From: Phenylobacterium sp.
Lineage (GTDB): Bacteria; Pseudomonadota; Alphaproteobacteria; Caulobacterales; Caulobacteraceae
DNA length: 55,284 nucleotides
NCBI RefSeq assembly: GCF_016793225.1
Contig: NZ_JAEUMN010000039.1
Location: 1 to 55,284, forward strand
Direction of reading: 5' to 3'
The first letter of the stretch is position 1, and every line of letters begins with the position of its first letter. The notes beneath the pieces are model-generated. The model was not told where the DNA came from, made no database searches, and saw nothing but the letters and a program-made list of their open reading frames with translations. Positions 1 through 8,819 of the stretch are shown here, piece after piece. A program made the translations under genes and the position numbers.

Positions 1-779
1 CGGTGCCAGAAGTGCGGCTTCACCTTCGGGTCGTGCCGCCATTTCTCACGGCCCGTGTCGGCGTCGAGCGCGATCACCACGTTCGTGGGCGTGCAGGCGT
101 AGAGCATGTCGCCCACCTGCAGCGGGGTGTTCTGGTCCTGGTTGCCGCGCTGCGGCTTCTCGCCGGTCCGGAAGGTCCAGGCGACCTTGAGCTCCTCCAC
201 GTTCTCGCGGTTGATCTGATCCACCGGCGCGTAGCGCGACCCGCCCGGATCGTAGCCGTAGTAGCGCCAGTCCGAACTGGCGGGGGCGCGCGGCGGTGCG
301 GTCCGGGCCTGGACGGGGCTCTCGGCCTGGCCCCAGCTGAAGGTGGCGGGGAGGGCCGCGGCCAGCGCGCCGATGCAGGCGAGCGAGAGGACGCCGACCG
401 CAAGGGCCGACTGGGTGCGGAGCCGACCCTTCGGCGCCGCCAGGATCACCAGCAGCACGAACAGGCCCAGCACGCCCGGCGCGAAGAGGCGCGGCAGCAG
501 GGGCCAGAACGCGAAGCCGGCTTCCCACAGCCCCCAGGCCAGCGTCGCGAGCAGGGTGGCGGCATACACGAGCCCGGCGGCCGGATGCCGGCGCACCAGC
601 ATCACGCCCGCGGCGGTCACGGCCGCGCCCGCCAGCAGGTAGTACGGCGAGCCCTGCAGATAGATCAGCCAGGCGCCGCCCCCCAGCACCAGGAGGCCGA
701 TGAGGGCCACGATCCCACCGCCGACCGCCGCCCAGATGCGAGCCGGCCAGCCCGCTGCCTTCTCAGACCCCATGCGCAT
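1..779 (-). CDS. gcd: Membrane-bound PQQ-dependent glucose dehydrogenase, N-terminal part (runs off window)
   Basis: The visible 259 residues hold about five hydrophobic membrane segments (residues about 15-140), then a periplasmic domain with DWRYYGYDPGGSRYAP, INRENVEELKVAWTFRTGE and TPTNVVIALDADTG, the typical opening of the quinoprotein beta-propeller. Family members oxidise glucose (or quinate/shikimate) in the periplasm and pass electrons to ubiquinone. I start at the ATG at 779, which has AGGAG nine bases upstream; an in-frame ATG at 773 is the alternative. The gene continues beyond base 1, so PQQ and metal ligands cannot be checked. A quinate or shikimate substrate cannot be excluded from this end alone. 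Confidence 0.85.
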   Translation of the reverse strand, partial: MRMGSEKAAGWPARIWAAVGGGIVALIGLLVLGGGAWLIYLQGSPYYLLAGAAVTAAGVMLVRRHPAAGLVYAATLLATLAWGLWEAGFAFWPLLPRLFAPGVLGLFVLLVILAAPKGRLRTQSALAVGVLSLACIGALAAALPATFSWGQAESPVQARTAPPRAPASSDWRYYGYDPGGSRYAPVDQINRENVEELKVAWTFRTGEKPQRGNQDQNTPLQVGDMLYACTPTNVVIALDADTGREKWRHDPKVKPHFWH

Positions 780-906
780 TTCCCCCGACTCCTGCGGGAG
801 AGATTATCAGGCTTTGCCGGGCCGTCATGGGGACTGGACGCGCCTTGCCCACGGCGCGATCATCGTACGGAATCTTCGAAAAACCAGACGCCTTGGGAGA
901 GGAACG

Positions 907-2082
907 ATGATCGCTCGACTGTTCGCCGCGACCGCGATCGCCGGCGCGATGCTGGCGGCGCCCGCCGCAGCGCAGCTCGCGAAGAACGACTACGGCAAGC
1001 CGGACGCCTGGCTCTGCTGGCCCGGCAAGGCGGGCGACGCGTGCTCGGTGGACATGACGACCACGGTGATCAAGGCTGACGGATCATCGACGGTCGAGGC
1101 GTTCAGGCCTGATCCCAGGGCGCCGATCGACTGCTTCTACGTCTATCCGACCGTGTCGACGGATCCCGGCGTGGTGTCGGACATGACGGCCAACGCCGAG
1201 GAACTGAACGTGGTGCGCGCCCAGCTCGCCCGGTTCGGGTCGAAGTGCCGGATCTTCGCGCCGCTCTATCGCCAGTTCACCTTGACCGCCCTGCGTGCGG
1301 CGGTCACGGGCGGCGCGCTCCCCGGCGCCGCGGACCCGGCGGTTCGCCAGGTCGGCTACAACGATGTGCTGGACGCGTGGAACCACTACCTCGCCACCGA
1401 GAACAAGGGTCGCGGCGTGGTCCTCATCGGCCACTCCCAGGGGTCGGGGGTGCTCACGCGGCTTATCGCGGCGGAGATCGACGGCAAGCCCGTGCAGGGC
1501 AAGCTGGTGTCGGCTCTGCTGCTGGGCTCGAACGTCGCCGTCGACAAGGGCAAGGACACCGGCGCCTTCAAGTCCATCCCGACCTGCAAGAGCGCCGGCC
1601 AGACCGGATGCCTGATCTCGTACGTCACCTTCCGCGACACCATCCCGCCGCCGGCGAACAGCCGCTTCGGACGGGTGGCGAACCCCGCGCAGGAAGCCGT
1701 GTGCGTGAACCCCGCCAACCTTGCGGGCGGCAAGGGGGAACTGAAGGCCTACCTGTCGAACACCGCCGCGCAGATCGCCAACTCGGCCCAGACCAATCCG
1801 CCGTGGGTCAAGGGAAAGCCCGACCCGAAGACGCCGTTCGTCGCGGTCCCGGGCCTGATCACCGGACAGTGCGTGTCGAAGAACGGCTTCAACTACCTCG
1901 AGGCGCACGTGAACGCCGATCCCGCCGATCCGCGCACCGACACGATCGCCGGCGACGTCACGGGTCCGGGTGGTCAGATCTCGGCCGACTGGGGGCTGCA
2001 CCTCATCGACGCCAACATCGCCATGGGCAATCTGGTCGACGTCGTGGGCGCGCAGGCCAAGGCGTACCTGGCCCGCAAATGA
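907..2082 (+). CDS. Secreted DUF3089 alpha/beta-hydrolase
   Basis: A 391-residue protein with a cleavable-looking signal peptide (residues 1-22, ending AAPAAA). The body matches DUF3089: DCFYVYPTVS near residue 80, then VVLIGHSQGSG with a nucleophile-elbow serine at about residue 177, and GVDAxWGLHLxDxN-like sequence near the C-terminus (SADWGLHLIDANIAMGNL) that would carry the catalytic His. Probably a periplasmic or secreted esterase/lipase; the substrate is unknown. The ATG at 907 is preceded by GGGAGAGGAAC and begins the signal peptide; the open frame extends upstream to 700, but that extension lacks an RBS. The gene is single, divergent from the PQQ dehydrogenase. Confidence 0.85.
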   Translation: MIARLFAATAIAGAMLAAPAAAQLAKNDYGKPDAWLCWPGKAGDACSVDMTTTVIKADGSSTVEAFRPDPRAPIDCFYVYPTVSTDPGVVSDMTANAEELNVVRAQLARFGSKCRIFAPLYRQFTLTALRAAVTGGALPGAADPAVRQVGYNDVLDAWNHYLATENKGRGVVLIGHSQGSGVLTRLIAAEIDGKPVQGKLVSALLLGSNVAVDKGKDTGAFKSIPTCKSAGQTGCLISYVTFRDTIPPPANSRFGRVANPAQEAVCVNPANLAGGKGELKAYLSNTAAQIANSAQTNPPWVKGKPDPKTPFVAVPGLITGQCVSKNGFNYLEAHVNADPADPRTDTIAGDVTGPGGQISADWGLHLIDANIAMGNLVDVVGAQAKAYLARK

Positions 2083-2088
2083 CAGGCC

Positions 2089-2113
2089 GGGGCGGGGCTC
2101 GCGACCCCGCCCC
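2089..2113. terminator. GC-rich hairpin between convergent genes
   Basis: GGGGCGGGG (2089-2097) pairs perfectly with CCCCGCCCC (2105-2113) around a 7-base loop. It lies just after the stop of the DUF3089 hydrolase and 10 bases from the stop of the convergent DUF1328 gene, so it can act in both directions. There is no T tract, so intrinsic termination is plausible but not certain. Confidence 0.6.
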
Positions 2114-2123
2114 GCGCGTCAGG

Positions 2124-2303
2124 TCACCTGCCGGTTAGCTTGCGGCCGGCGAAGACGCCGAGCGCCAGGAAGATCAGGAAGCCGATCACGGCCACGAAGA
2201 ACAGGAACTTGGCGATGCCGGCGGCGGCGCCGGCGATGCCGCCGAAACCGAGGGCCGCGGCGACGATGGCCACCACGGCGAAGATCAGGGCCCACTTCAG
2301 CAT
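2124..2303 (-). CDS. DUF1328 (UPF0391) small membrane protein
   Basis: A 59-residue protein starting [20 protein letters not shown], with two hydrophobic segments (about 4-24 and 30-50) separated by a glycine/alanine-rich [11 protein letters not shown] turn. This is the signature of the DUF1328/UPF0391 (YtjA-type) inner-membrane proteins, often stress-induced and of unknown function. The start at 2303 has GAGGAG six bases upstream; the longer open frame to 2456 overlaps the cobT promoter and lacks support. It is divergent from cobT and convergent with the DUF3089 gene. Confidence 0.85.
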   Translation of the reverse strand: MLKWALIFAVVAIVAAALGFGGIAGAAAGIAKFLFFVAVIGFLIFLALGVFAGRKLTGR

Positions 2304-2418
2304 GGGGTACTCCTCGTTGAACGCTGGCCTTCGAAACGCGGGCATGGCGGCGCTGTTCCCCGCGCGCTCAATTCCTTGTTTCACCTGGCGGCAGGCCTGA
2401 TCTAAGACCGGGGCAGAC

Positions 2419-4368
2419 ATGGCCAAGAACCCCGAAAGCCCTCTCGAGCCTTTCAAGCGCGCGCTGGCGCACGCCGCGCGCTCGCTCGCCGAGACGCCCG
2501 ACCTCGAGATCGTCTACTCGGGCGAAGGGCCTCAGCTGTCGGGCAACCGCGCCGTGCTGCCGCATCCGCCGCGCGACCTGACGCCCGAGGACGCCGCCCG
2601 CATCCGTGGCCTGGCGGACCAGATGGCGCTGCGCATCGCGCACCACGACCCGGCGGCGCATTCCAAGACTCGCCCCGCATCGGGCGCCGGACAGCCGATC
2701 TACGACGCCCTGGAGCAGGCGCGCATCGAGGCCATCGGCGCCAACGCCATGGGCGGGGTGCGCGAGAACCTGAAGGCCGTCATGAGCCACGCCTGGCAGC
2801 GGCGCATCTTCAACGAGGCCGAGGCGCTGGCGAATCCGCCGCTGGCCGATGTGGTGAGCCTGATGGTGCGGGAGCGGCTGACGGGCGAGCCGCCGCCGCC
2901 GATGGCGCGCGCGCTGGTCGACATGTTCCGCGGCGAAGTCGAGGCCAAGGCCGGGGAGGACCTGGATCGGCTGGAAGGCTCGATCCACGATCAGAAGGCC
3001 TTCGCGCGCATCGCCCGGGCGATCATCCGCGACCTGTCCATGGGCGACGATCTCTCGGACGCGCCCGAGCAGCCCGACGACGGCGAGGGCGAGGAGGAAG
3101 GCGACCCCGAGACCTCCGACAGCGAGGATGACGGCGACGGGGAAAGCCAGTCGCCGCAGCAGTCGGCGATGGACGAGGACGAGACGACCGCGCGCGAGGC
3201 CGACGACGCGGAAAGCCAGATGATGGAGTCGGACGAGAACCCCGACGCCGACGACACCGACGAGCAGCCCGACATGGGCGACGGCGAGCAGCCGACGCGC
3301 CCGGACCCCAGCGGCGACAACCGTGCGGTCACCTACAAGGTCTTCACGACGGCGCATGACGAGGTCGTCGCCGCCGAGGAGCTGTGCGATCCCGAGGAGC
3401 TGACCCGGCTGCGGGCCTACCTCGACCAGCAGCTGGCGTCGGTGTCGAACGTGGTGTCGCGGCTGGCGAACCGGCTGCAGCGGAAGCTGCTGGCGCAGCA
3501 GAACCGCTCGTGGACGTTCGATCTCGAGGAGGGGATCCTCGACGTCGCCCGCCTTACCCGCGTGATCATCGACCCCACGGCGCCGCTCTCCTTCAAGCAG
3601 GAGGAGGACACCGAGTTCCGCGACACGGTGGTGACCATCCTGATCGACAACTCGGGCTCGATGCGCGGCCGGCCGATCATGGTGGCCGCGGTCTGCGCCG
3701 ACATCCTGGCGCGCACCCTCGAGCGCTGCGGCGTCAAGACCGAGATCCTGGGCTTCACCACCCGGGCCTGGAAAGGCGGCTCCTCGCGGGAAGACTGGCT
3801 GAAGGCCGGCAAGCCCGCCCAGCCCGGCCGCCTGAACGACCTGCGCCACATCATCTACAAGGCCGCCGACGCGCCCTGGCGGCGCTCGCGCCGCAACCTG
3901 GGCCTGATGATGCGCGAGGGCCTGCTGAAGGAGAACATCGACGGCGAGGCGCTCATGTGGGCGCACCACCGGCTCATCGGCCGGCCCGAGCAGCGCCGGA
4001 TCCTGCTGGTGATCTCGGACGGCGCGCCCGTGGACGACTCCACGCTCAGCGTGAACTCCGGCCACTACCTGGAGCGCCACCTGCGCGAGGTGATCTCCGA
4101 GATCGAGAGCAAGAGCCCGGTGCAGCTCATCGCCATCGGCATCGGCCACGACGTCACGCGCTACTACAAGAACGCCGTCACCATCGTCGATGTCGAGCAG
4201 CTCGCCGGGGCCATGGTGGAACAGCTCGCCGACCTGTTCGACGAGGACATCCGCAAGCTGACGCGCAAGAACGCCAACCTGCTGGCGCCGCCGCCCAACA
4301 CCCAGGGGCCGCAGGGGGGCGCGATGCGGCGCTCCAGCTTCAAGGAAGTCCGGAGGGCCACGGCTTGA
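2419..4368 (+). CDS. cobT: Cobaltochelatase-type VWA subunit CobT
   Basis: A 649-residue protein. An N-terminal conserved half (to about residue 205) is followed by a strongly acidic low-complexity region (about 210-300, rich in D and E) and a C-terminal von Willebrand A domain with a MIDAS motif DNSGS at about residues 410-414. This is the architecture of aerobic cobaltochelatase subunit CobT, which with the AAA+ subunit CobS drives cobalt insertion by CobN into hydrogenobyrinic acid diamide. CobS is encoded on the other strand at 8820-9821; no cobN is in the window. The stop codon overlaps the TTG start of the next gene. Role outside B12 synthesis is possible. Confidence 0.93.
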   Translation: MAKNPESPLEPFKRALAHAARSLAETPDLEIVYSGEGPQLSGNRAVLPHPPRDLTPEDAARIRGLADQMALRIAHHDPAAHSKTRPASGAGQPIYDALEQARIEAIGANAMGGVRENLKAVMSHAWQRRIFNEAEALANPPLADVVSLMVRERLTGEPPPPMARALVDMFRGEVEAKAGEDLDRLEGSIHDQKAFARIARAIIRDLSMGDDLSDAPEQPDDGEGEEEGDPETSDSEDDGDGESQSPQQSAMDEDETTAREADDAESQMMESDENPDADDTDEQPDMGDGEQPTRPDPSGDNRAVTYKVFTTAHDEVVAAEELCDPEELTRLRAYLDQQLASVSNVVSRLANRLQRKLLAQQNRSWTFDLEEGILDVARLTRVIIDPTAPLSFKQEEDTEFRDTVVTILIDNSGSMRGRPIMVAAVCADILARTLERCGVKTEILGFTTRAWKGGSSREDWLKAGKPAQPGRLNDLRHIIYKAADAPWRRSRRNLGLMMREGLLKENIDGEALMWAHHRLIGRPEQRRILLVISDGAPVDDSTLSVNSGHYLERHLREVISEIESKSPVQLIAIGIGHDVTRYYKNAVTIVDVEQLAGAMVEQLADLFDEDIRKLTRKNANLLAPPPNTQGPQGGAMRRSSFKEVRRATA

Positions 4369-5363
4369 GGCCGGCGGCGGGGCTGTTCGCCGCCCTGCTG
4401 CTGGCAGGCTGCGCCGCGCCCATCGCTCCCTTGCCCGAACGGCCCGTGGCCGTCGGCGCCGCGATCCAGGTCGACGCCGAGCCCGTTCCGCTGGACCCGA
4501 CCGACCCCAGGCGGGATCGCATCGGCGCATTCGTCTACGCGGGCGGCGTCGCGCTCACGTCGCGCCAGACGAGCCGTCTGCACGGCATGTCGGATCTGAA
4601 GGTCTCGGCCGACGGACGGCTGCTGGCCATCGGCGACCAGGCGGACATGCTGGAGGCCCGGGTCGTGCTGGACGCGGGCGGCCGTCTGACCGGCCTGACG
4701 GGGGCGACGCTCGTTTCGCTGAAGGCCCCCGATGGCCTCGACCTCTTCGCGGGCGGACAGCGCGAGTACGACTCCGAGGGCATCGCGCAGCTCCCGTCGG
4801 GCGACGTGGTGGTGAGCTTCGAGCAGCACGACCGCATCCTCGTGTTCCCGAAGGGCGGCGGCCTGCCGCGCCCGGCGCCCGCCCCGGATATCCGCTACGT
4901 CGACAACCAGGGCATGGAAGCCCTCGCCAGCGCGCCCGAGGTGGCGGCGGACGCCTACCGCGTCGGCCTGGAGAGTTCCGGACACACCTACATCTGCCGC
5001 CTCTCCACGACCTGCGCCCGCGATCGCGACCTGCCGGTGGAGGGTCCCGACCTGGTGGCGTTCGACAACATGCCGGGCGGCGGTCTCGCCTACCTGCTGC
5101 GCACCTACACGGCCGCGCGCGGCAACGTGGTCAAGCTGCGGATCATCGACCGCCAGGGCCGGCTCGTGGATGCGCTCGAGCTCGCCCGGCCGCTGACGGT
5201 GGACAACCTGGAAGGCCTCGCCGCCGTCCCGCGGCCCAATGGCGCCGTTCGCTTCTACCTGATCGCCGACGACAACTTCGGCTACTACGCGGGGCGTCCC
5301 ACCGGCCAGCGCACGCTGCTGCTGGCGTTCGACTGGCGCCCCCGCCGGGAGGGCCCACGATGA
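4365..5363 (+). CDS. Lipoprotein with esterase-like phytase domain
   Basis: A 332-residue protein. The start is a TTG at 4365 overlapping the cobT stop (TTGA), with GGAGG eight bases upstream inside cobT, which argues for translational coupling. A short hydrophobic leader ends in a lipobox LAGC (Cys16), so it is probably a lipoprotein. The body contains [42 protein letters not shown] and [14 protein letters not shown], matching the esterase-like-activity-of-phytase (PF13449) beta-propeller family. Activity is not established for the family in general. The functional reason for coupling to cobT is not apparent. Confidence 0.82.
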   Translation: MRPAAGLFAALLLAGCAAPIAPLPERPVAVGAAIQVDAEPVPLDPTDPRRDRIGAFVYAGGVALTSRQTSRLHGMSDLKVSADGRLLAIGDQADMLEARVVLDAGGRLTGLTGATLVSLKAPDGLDLFAGGQREYDSEGIAQLPSGDVVVSFEQHDRILVFPKGGGLPRPAPAPDIRYVDNQGMEALASAPEVAADAYRVGLESSGHTYICRLSTTCARDRDLPVEGPDLVAFDNMPGGGLAYLLRTYTAARGNVVKLRIIDRQGRLVDALELARPLTVDNLEGLAAVPRPNGAVRFYLIADDNFGYYAGRPTGQRTLLLAFDWRPRREGPR

Positions 5364-6118
5364 AGACGGATGTCACGATCTCGACGCCCGAGGGCGACGC
5401 GCGGGCCTATGTGTTCACGCCGGACTCCGGCGAGGGACCGTGGCCGGCGGTGCTTTTCTACATGGACGGCCCGGCGATCCGTCCCGCCCTGTTCGAGATG
5501 GCCGAGCGGATGGCGCAGGCCGGCTACTACGTGCTGCTGCCCGACATGTTCTGGCGCGCCGGGCCCTACGAGCCCTTCAAGCTGGCCGAGATCTTCGGCA
5601 CGCCCGAGGCGCGCAAGGCCTTCCGCGACAGGTACTTCAGCTCGACCAGCCCCGAACGGTCGATGGCCGACACCTGCGCCTTCCTGGACTGGCTGGATAG
5701 CCAGCCCCAGGCCGACGCGCGCAAGGTGGGGACCACCGGCTACTGCATGGGCGGGGCGATCTCGCTGCGCGCCGCTGGGACCTTTCCCGACCGGATCGCG
5801 GCGGCGGCCTCGTTCCACGGCGGCAATCTCGCCACGGAGGATCCGTCGAGCCCGCACCGCCTCGCGCCGGCCATCAGGGCCAAGGTGCTGGTGGCGGGCG
5901 CCGACGAGGACGCGGGCTACGACGAGGCGCAGAATGCGCGCCTCGAGGCGGCGCTGTCCGATGCGGGCGTGGACGCCGACGTCTCCATCTGGCGCGGCCT
6001 CAAGCACGGCTGGGTCCCGCGCGACATGCCGGTCTACGATCCGGAAGGCGCCGAGCGCCACTGGCGGGCGCTCATCGCCCTGTTCGACGGCGCGCTGCGG
6101 CCGGGACGCGGCGCCTGA
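5360..6118 (+). CDS. Dienelactone hydrolase family protein
   Basis: A 252-residue cytoplasmic alpha/beta hydrolase starting with ATGA overlapping the previous stop. The nucleophile elbow is GYCMGG with Cys at about residue 129, the cysteine nucleophile typical of dienelactone hydrolases; the usual Asp (VAGADED, about 180) and His (LKHGW, about 214) complete the triad. Family members open dienelactones in chlorocatechol degradation, but many chromosomal homologues have unknown substrates, and no catechol genes are nearby. Third gene of the cobT run. A terminator-like hairpin follows it. Confidence 0.88.
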   Translation: MKTDVTISTPEGDARAYVFTPDSGEGPWPAVLFYMDGPAIRPALFEMAERMAQAGYYVLLPDMFWRAGPYEPFKLAEIFGTPEARKAFRDRYFSSTSPERSMADTCAFLDWLDSQPQADARKVGTTGYCMGGAISLRAAGTFPDRIAAAASFHGGNLATEDPSSPHRLAPAIRAKVLVAGADEDAGYDEAQNARLEAALSDAGVDADVSIWRGLKHGWVPRDMPVYDPEGAERHWRALIALFDGALRPGRGA

Positions 6119-6170
6119 AGGGCCGCGCCGCTTTCGCGCGTGGACAGCGGGGGACCCCGCAATAGCGAAA

Positions 6171-6192
6171 GGGCCGCTGTTTCCAGCGGCCC
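6171..6192 (-). terminator. Intrinsic terminator after rpmB
   Basis: GGGCCGCTG (6171-6179) and CAGCGGCCC (6184-6192) form a perfect 9-bp stem with a TTTC/GAAA loop. Read on the minus strand it is followed by TTTCGCTATT, giving a short U-rich tail, so it best terminates rpmB. It also lies downstream of the convergent dienelactone hydrolase gene and could serve both. Confidence 0.75.
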
Positions 6193-6219
6193 TTCGAAAA
6201 TTCCGTGCGACGCCGACGG

Positions 6220-6516
6220 TCAGGCCGCGGCGGTCTCGGCGAGCTTCGCCTTAACCTGGCGCTTCAGCTTCAGCGCGCGGGCCGACAGGTTCTCGTCCTT
6301 CGACTTCAGGAGCACGGCGTCGAGGCCGCCCTTGAAGTCCAGCGTGCGCAGCGCGGCGTTGGTGACCCGCAGGCTGTAGCTCTGGCCCAGGGCGTCGGAC
6401 TGCAGCTTGGCGTCCACCAGGTTCGGCATGAACCGGCGCTTGGTCTTGATGTTCGAGTGGCTCACGTTGTGGCCGACCATCGGACCGACACCCGTGAGTT
6501 CGCAGCGGCGCGACAT
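6220..6516 (-). CDS. rpmB: 50S ribosomal protein L28
   Basis: A 98-residue basic protein starting [20 protein letters not shown], with TKRRFMPNL and the alanine-rich C-terminus normal for alphaproteobacterial L28. It is a structural protein of the large ribosomal subunit. The open frame extends upstream to 6681, but the conserved L28 N-terminus fixes the start at 6516, with GAAGG upstream. The 278 bases between this start and the next gene hold the promoters of both genes; I recognise no further gene there. It is single and followed by an intrinsic terminator. Confidence 0.97.
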   Translation of the reverse strand: MSRRCELTGVGPMVGHNVSHSNIKTKRRFMPNLVDAKLQSDALGQSYSLRVTNAALRTLDFKGGLDAVLLKSKDENLSARALKLKRQVKAKLAETAAA

Positions 6517-6794
6517 GGCGAGAACCTTCGCAAAGAACAGGAGCGCGTCGAGCCAGGGCTCGCGCGGGGAGCGGGCGATGTAGAGGAAGGGCTCTCCCGC
6601 GTCAAGGCGAGCCGCGCCGACGGCGGGTCCGCAGCGGCCCGGGCTCCGACTTCGTTGTGCGCCGAAGCGATTCACCCACAATATGTCGTAGGGAACAGAA
6701 GCTGAATCGCTGGGAGTCAGTGATTCGGTCGCGATTCGTTTCGCCCACGTTCCGATGACTCCTCGTTTGCATTAAGCTTTGCCTTGGAGGCTCC

Positions 6795-7604
6795 ATGCCC
6801 ACGCCGGCCGAGAAGCGCAGCCGCCTCCGCGCCCTGCACGAAAGCGGCTGCTTCGTGATCCCCAACCCCTGGGACGCCGGCAGCGCCAGGATGCTGCAGG
6901 CCCTGGGTTTCCAGGCGATCGCCACCACCAGTTCGGGCATGGCCTGGGCCAGCGGCCGGCTCGACAATGAGGTCCCGCTCGACGAGGCCCTCGCGCACCT
7001 CGCCGAACTGGCCGGCGCCGTGGACGTGCCGCTGAGCGCGGACTTCGAGAACGGACACGCCGACAGTCCCGAGGACGTCGCGGCCAACGTGCAGAAGGCC
7101 CTGGACGCCGGGGTGGCGGGGCTGTCGATCGAAGACATGAGCCAGGCGCCGGGTCACCCGCTGTACGAAACGGCGCTGGCGGTCGAGCGCGTTCGGGCCG
7201 CCAAGGCCGCCACGACCGCGGCGGGCGCGGTGCTGGTCGCCCGGGCCGAGGGGCTGCTGGTCCGCCAGATGGACCTCAAGGCGACCCTCGACCGCTTGGC
7301 GGCGCTGGCGGACGCGGGCGCGGACTGCCTCTATGCGCCCGGCCTCAGGACCGCCGACGAGATCGCCGCCGCCGTGAAGGCCGTGGCGCCCAGGCCCCTG
7401 AACGTCCTGATGGGCGCCCCCGGCCTCTCCGTGGCGCAGCTCGCCGACCTGGGCGTGCGGCGCATCAGCGTCGGCGGCGCGCTGGCCCGTGCCGCCTGGG
7501 GCGGGTTCCTCCGCGCCGCGCGCCAGATCGCGGACGAGGGCCGCTTCGACCGCCTGGCCGAAGCCGCCACCGGCGCCGAGCTCAAGGCGCTGCTGCGGCG
7601 CTAG
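6795..7604 (+). CDS. Isocitrate lyase/PEP mutase family enzyme
   Basis: A 269-residue TIM-barrel protein with FVIPNPWDAGSARML near residue 25, a DFENGHADSPEDV segment (about 76) in the position of the metal-binding aspartates, GLSIEDM (about 112), and VGGALARAAWGGF near the end, as in the small oxaloacetate decarboxylase/PEP mutase-like branch of the isocitrate lyase superfamily. The lyase KKCGH motif is absent, so it is not a true isocitrate lyase. Likely a C-C or P-C bond lyase/mutase of unknown substrate. TTGGAGG lies five bases before the ATG. The stop codon is the first part of the repeat that follows. Confidence 0.85.
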   Translation: MPTPAEKRSRLRALHESGCFVIPNPWDAGSARMLQALGFQAIATTSSGMAWASGRLDNEVPLDEALAHLAELAGAVDVPLSADFENGHADSPEDVAANVQKALDAGVAGLSIEDMSQAPGHPLYETALAVERVRAAKAATTAAGAVLVARAEGLLVRQMDLKATLDRLAALADAGADCLYAPGLRTADEIAAAVKAVAPRPLNVLMGAPGLSVAQLADLGVRRISVGGALARAAWGGFLRAARQIADEGRFDRLAEAATGAELKALLRR

Positions 7605-7653
7605 AGCCTGTCCGGCCTCGATGGAACCATCAAGACGCGTCGAACAGGCTCTA
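7602..7653. repeat. Imperfect dyad, first half of a composite intergenic repeat
   Basis: TAGAGCCTGT (7602-7611) pairs with ACAGGCTCTA (7644-7653), and the centre carries CGATGG/CCATC. The left arm begins with the TAG stop of the upstream gene. The long imperfect stem, with a matching second dyad 12 bases on, resembles the extragenic palindromic repeats found many times in alphaproteobacterial chromosomes. It may also act as a transcription terminator. Confidence 0.7.
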
Positions 7654-7664
7654 TCGCTTTGAGC

Positions 7665-7717
7665 TAGCGCGCGTTCTCGCGGCGAAACCGGCTCCCAACT
7701 TTCGCCGAACGCGCTTA
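7665..7717. repeat. Imperfect dyad, second half of a composite intergenic repeat
   Basis: AGCGC-gc-GTTC-tcgc-GGCGAA (7666-7686) is matched by TTCGCCGAAC-GCGCT (7701-7715), with a central ACCGGCTCCCAA. The right arm contains the TAA stop (7715-7717) of the convergent downstream gene. The GCGCGTTC...GGCGAAACCGG...TTCGCC...GCGC pattern is, from memory, a common alphaproteobacterial intergenic element; only one copy is in this window, so I cannot show repetition directly. Confidence 0.6.
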
Positions 7718-8764
7718 GGGCGCGGCCCCGGCCTTCGCGGGCGCCGCCGCCTGCGCCCGGTCGGCCTCGCGGCTGCCGCCGAGGATGCCGGGCATGGCGT
7801 AGTTCCCCTCGTGGCAGGCGTACTCGTAGACCTGCCCGTCGAGCGCGGCGAACTCGTACTCGCCGCCCCAGGGCTTGTCCCAGACGCTGGGCGCCTCGAC
7901 CGTGAAGGCATAGGCGAGGCGATCCTTCGCCACGCGGCGGAACCGCTCGGTGACCTTCAGGTCCTCCCAGGCGCCGAAGAACGCCTGCGACCTGGGGAAG
8001 TTGGTGGTCTCCACCACCAGAGTGTCGCCCTCGTACCAGCCCACCGAGTCGCCGAACCACGGCCGCAGGTGCGGCGGCTGATGCTGGCGCGACCCCAGGC
8101 GGATCACCCGCGCGTCGTGCACCATCTCGACCACGATGACGACCGCGTCGGTCCCCTGAACGATGGAGTAGTTGTTGTTGTAGAAGCCGTTGGGGAACAT
8201 CGGCGGCGGGCCGTTGCGCCCGAACGAGGTCAGGCAGCGGTCGGCCAGGCTCATCTCCTCGGGATTGTCGAAGCGCTGTGCGGTCTGCTGGTCCTCGCCG
8301 AAGAGCGCGGCGGCGCCATACTGGTCCAGGTAGTAGGGCGAGCCGGAGAAGGCGCGCATCTGCTGGGCAGTCAGCTTCGAGGCCGCATGCGGCGCGGGGA
8401 TCTGGCCGTCGGGGGTGGTGATCAGGCTTGTGCGGGGCTCGCCGCGGACACGCATCACCTGCATGCCGGGGTCGAGGAAGCCGCGATTGTAGCCGCCGAC
8501 CGTGCCGTCCTGGATCGTGGGCGCGTTGGGGTCGGTGCGCTGGTTGCCGCGCTCGACCTGCGCCTGCGCGGCCTGCTCGACCTTGGCGACCTCTTCCGGG
8601 GTCATGACCAGCCGCGGTCCGTACTGCGCGGGCCGCGTCTGCGGCGTCATGGTGGCGTTGGTCCAGTTGCCCTCGAGGTCAGGGCGCCGCGCCTCGGCCG
8701 CCGCCGAAGCGTCGAGCGCGACGGCCGCCAGTGCGACCGCCAGCCCCATTCCGATGATCTTCAT
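7715..8764 (-). CDS. Secreted protein of unknown function
   Basis: A 349-residue protein with a signal peptide (MKIIGMGLAVALAAVALDASAAAEA). I do not recognise the family by name. The mature part has GNWTNATMTPQTRP, a charged helix with EEVAKVEQAAQAQ, then a beta-rich domain with aromatic motifs such as SPYYLDQYG, GFYNNNYSIVQG, GWYEGDTLVVETTNF and a final EYACHEGNYAMPGIL. Proteins ending in YACHEGN are frequent in Caulobacterales and sphingomonads as hypothetical exported proteins. The start at 8764 has GGGAGG at a good distance. It is convergent with the lyase gene, with the composite repeat between them, and downstream of cobS on the same strand (55-base gap). Confidence 0.8.
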   Translation of the reverse strand: MKIIGMGLAVALAAVALDASAAAEARRPDLEGNWTNATMTPQTRPAQYGPRLVMTPEEVAKVEQAAQAQVERGNQRTDPNAPTIQDGTVGGYNRGFLDPGMQVMRVRGEPRTSLITTPDGQIPAPHAASKLTAQQMRAFSGSPYYLDQYGAAALFGEDQQTAQRFDNPEEMSLADRCLTSFGRNGPPPMFPNGFYNNNYSIVQGTDAVVIVVEMVHDARVIRLGSRQHQPPHLRPWFGDSVGWYEGDTLVVETTNFPRSQAFFGAWEDLKVTERFRRVAKDRLAYAFTVEAPSVWDKPWGGEYEFAALDGQVYEYACHEGNYAMPGILGGSREADRAQAAAPAKAGAAP

Positions 8765-8819
8765 GCCGGATCCTCCCGGCGCCAGCATCGCGCCGGACAG
8801 GAGGGTGCGGCAAGCGCCC

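Noticed and set aside
2368-4530. A 720-residue minus-strand frame opposite cobT
   Set aside because: Low-complexity translation with no domain, entirely opposite a well-conserved gene.
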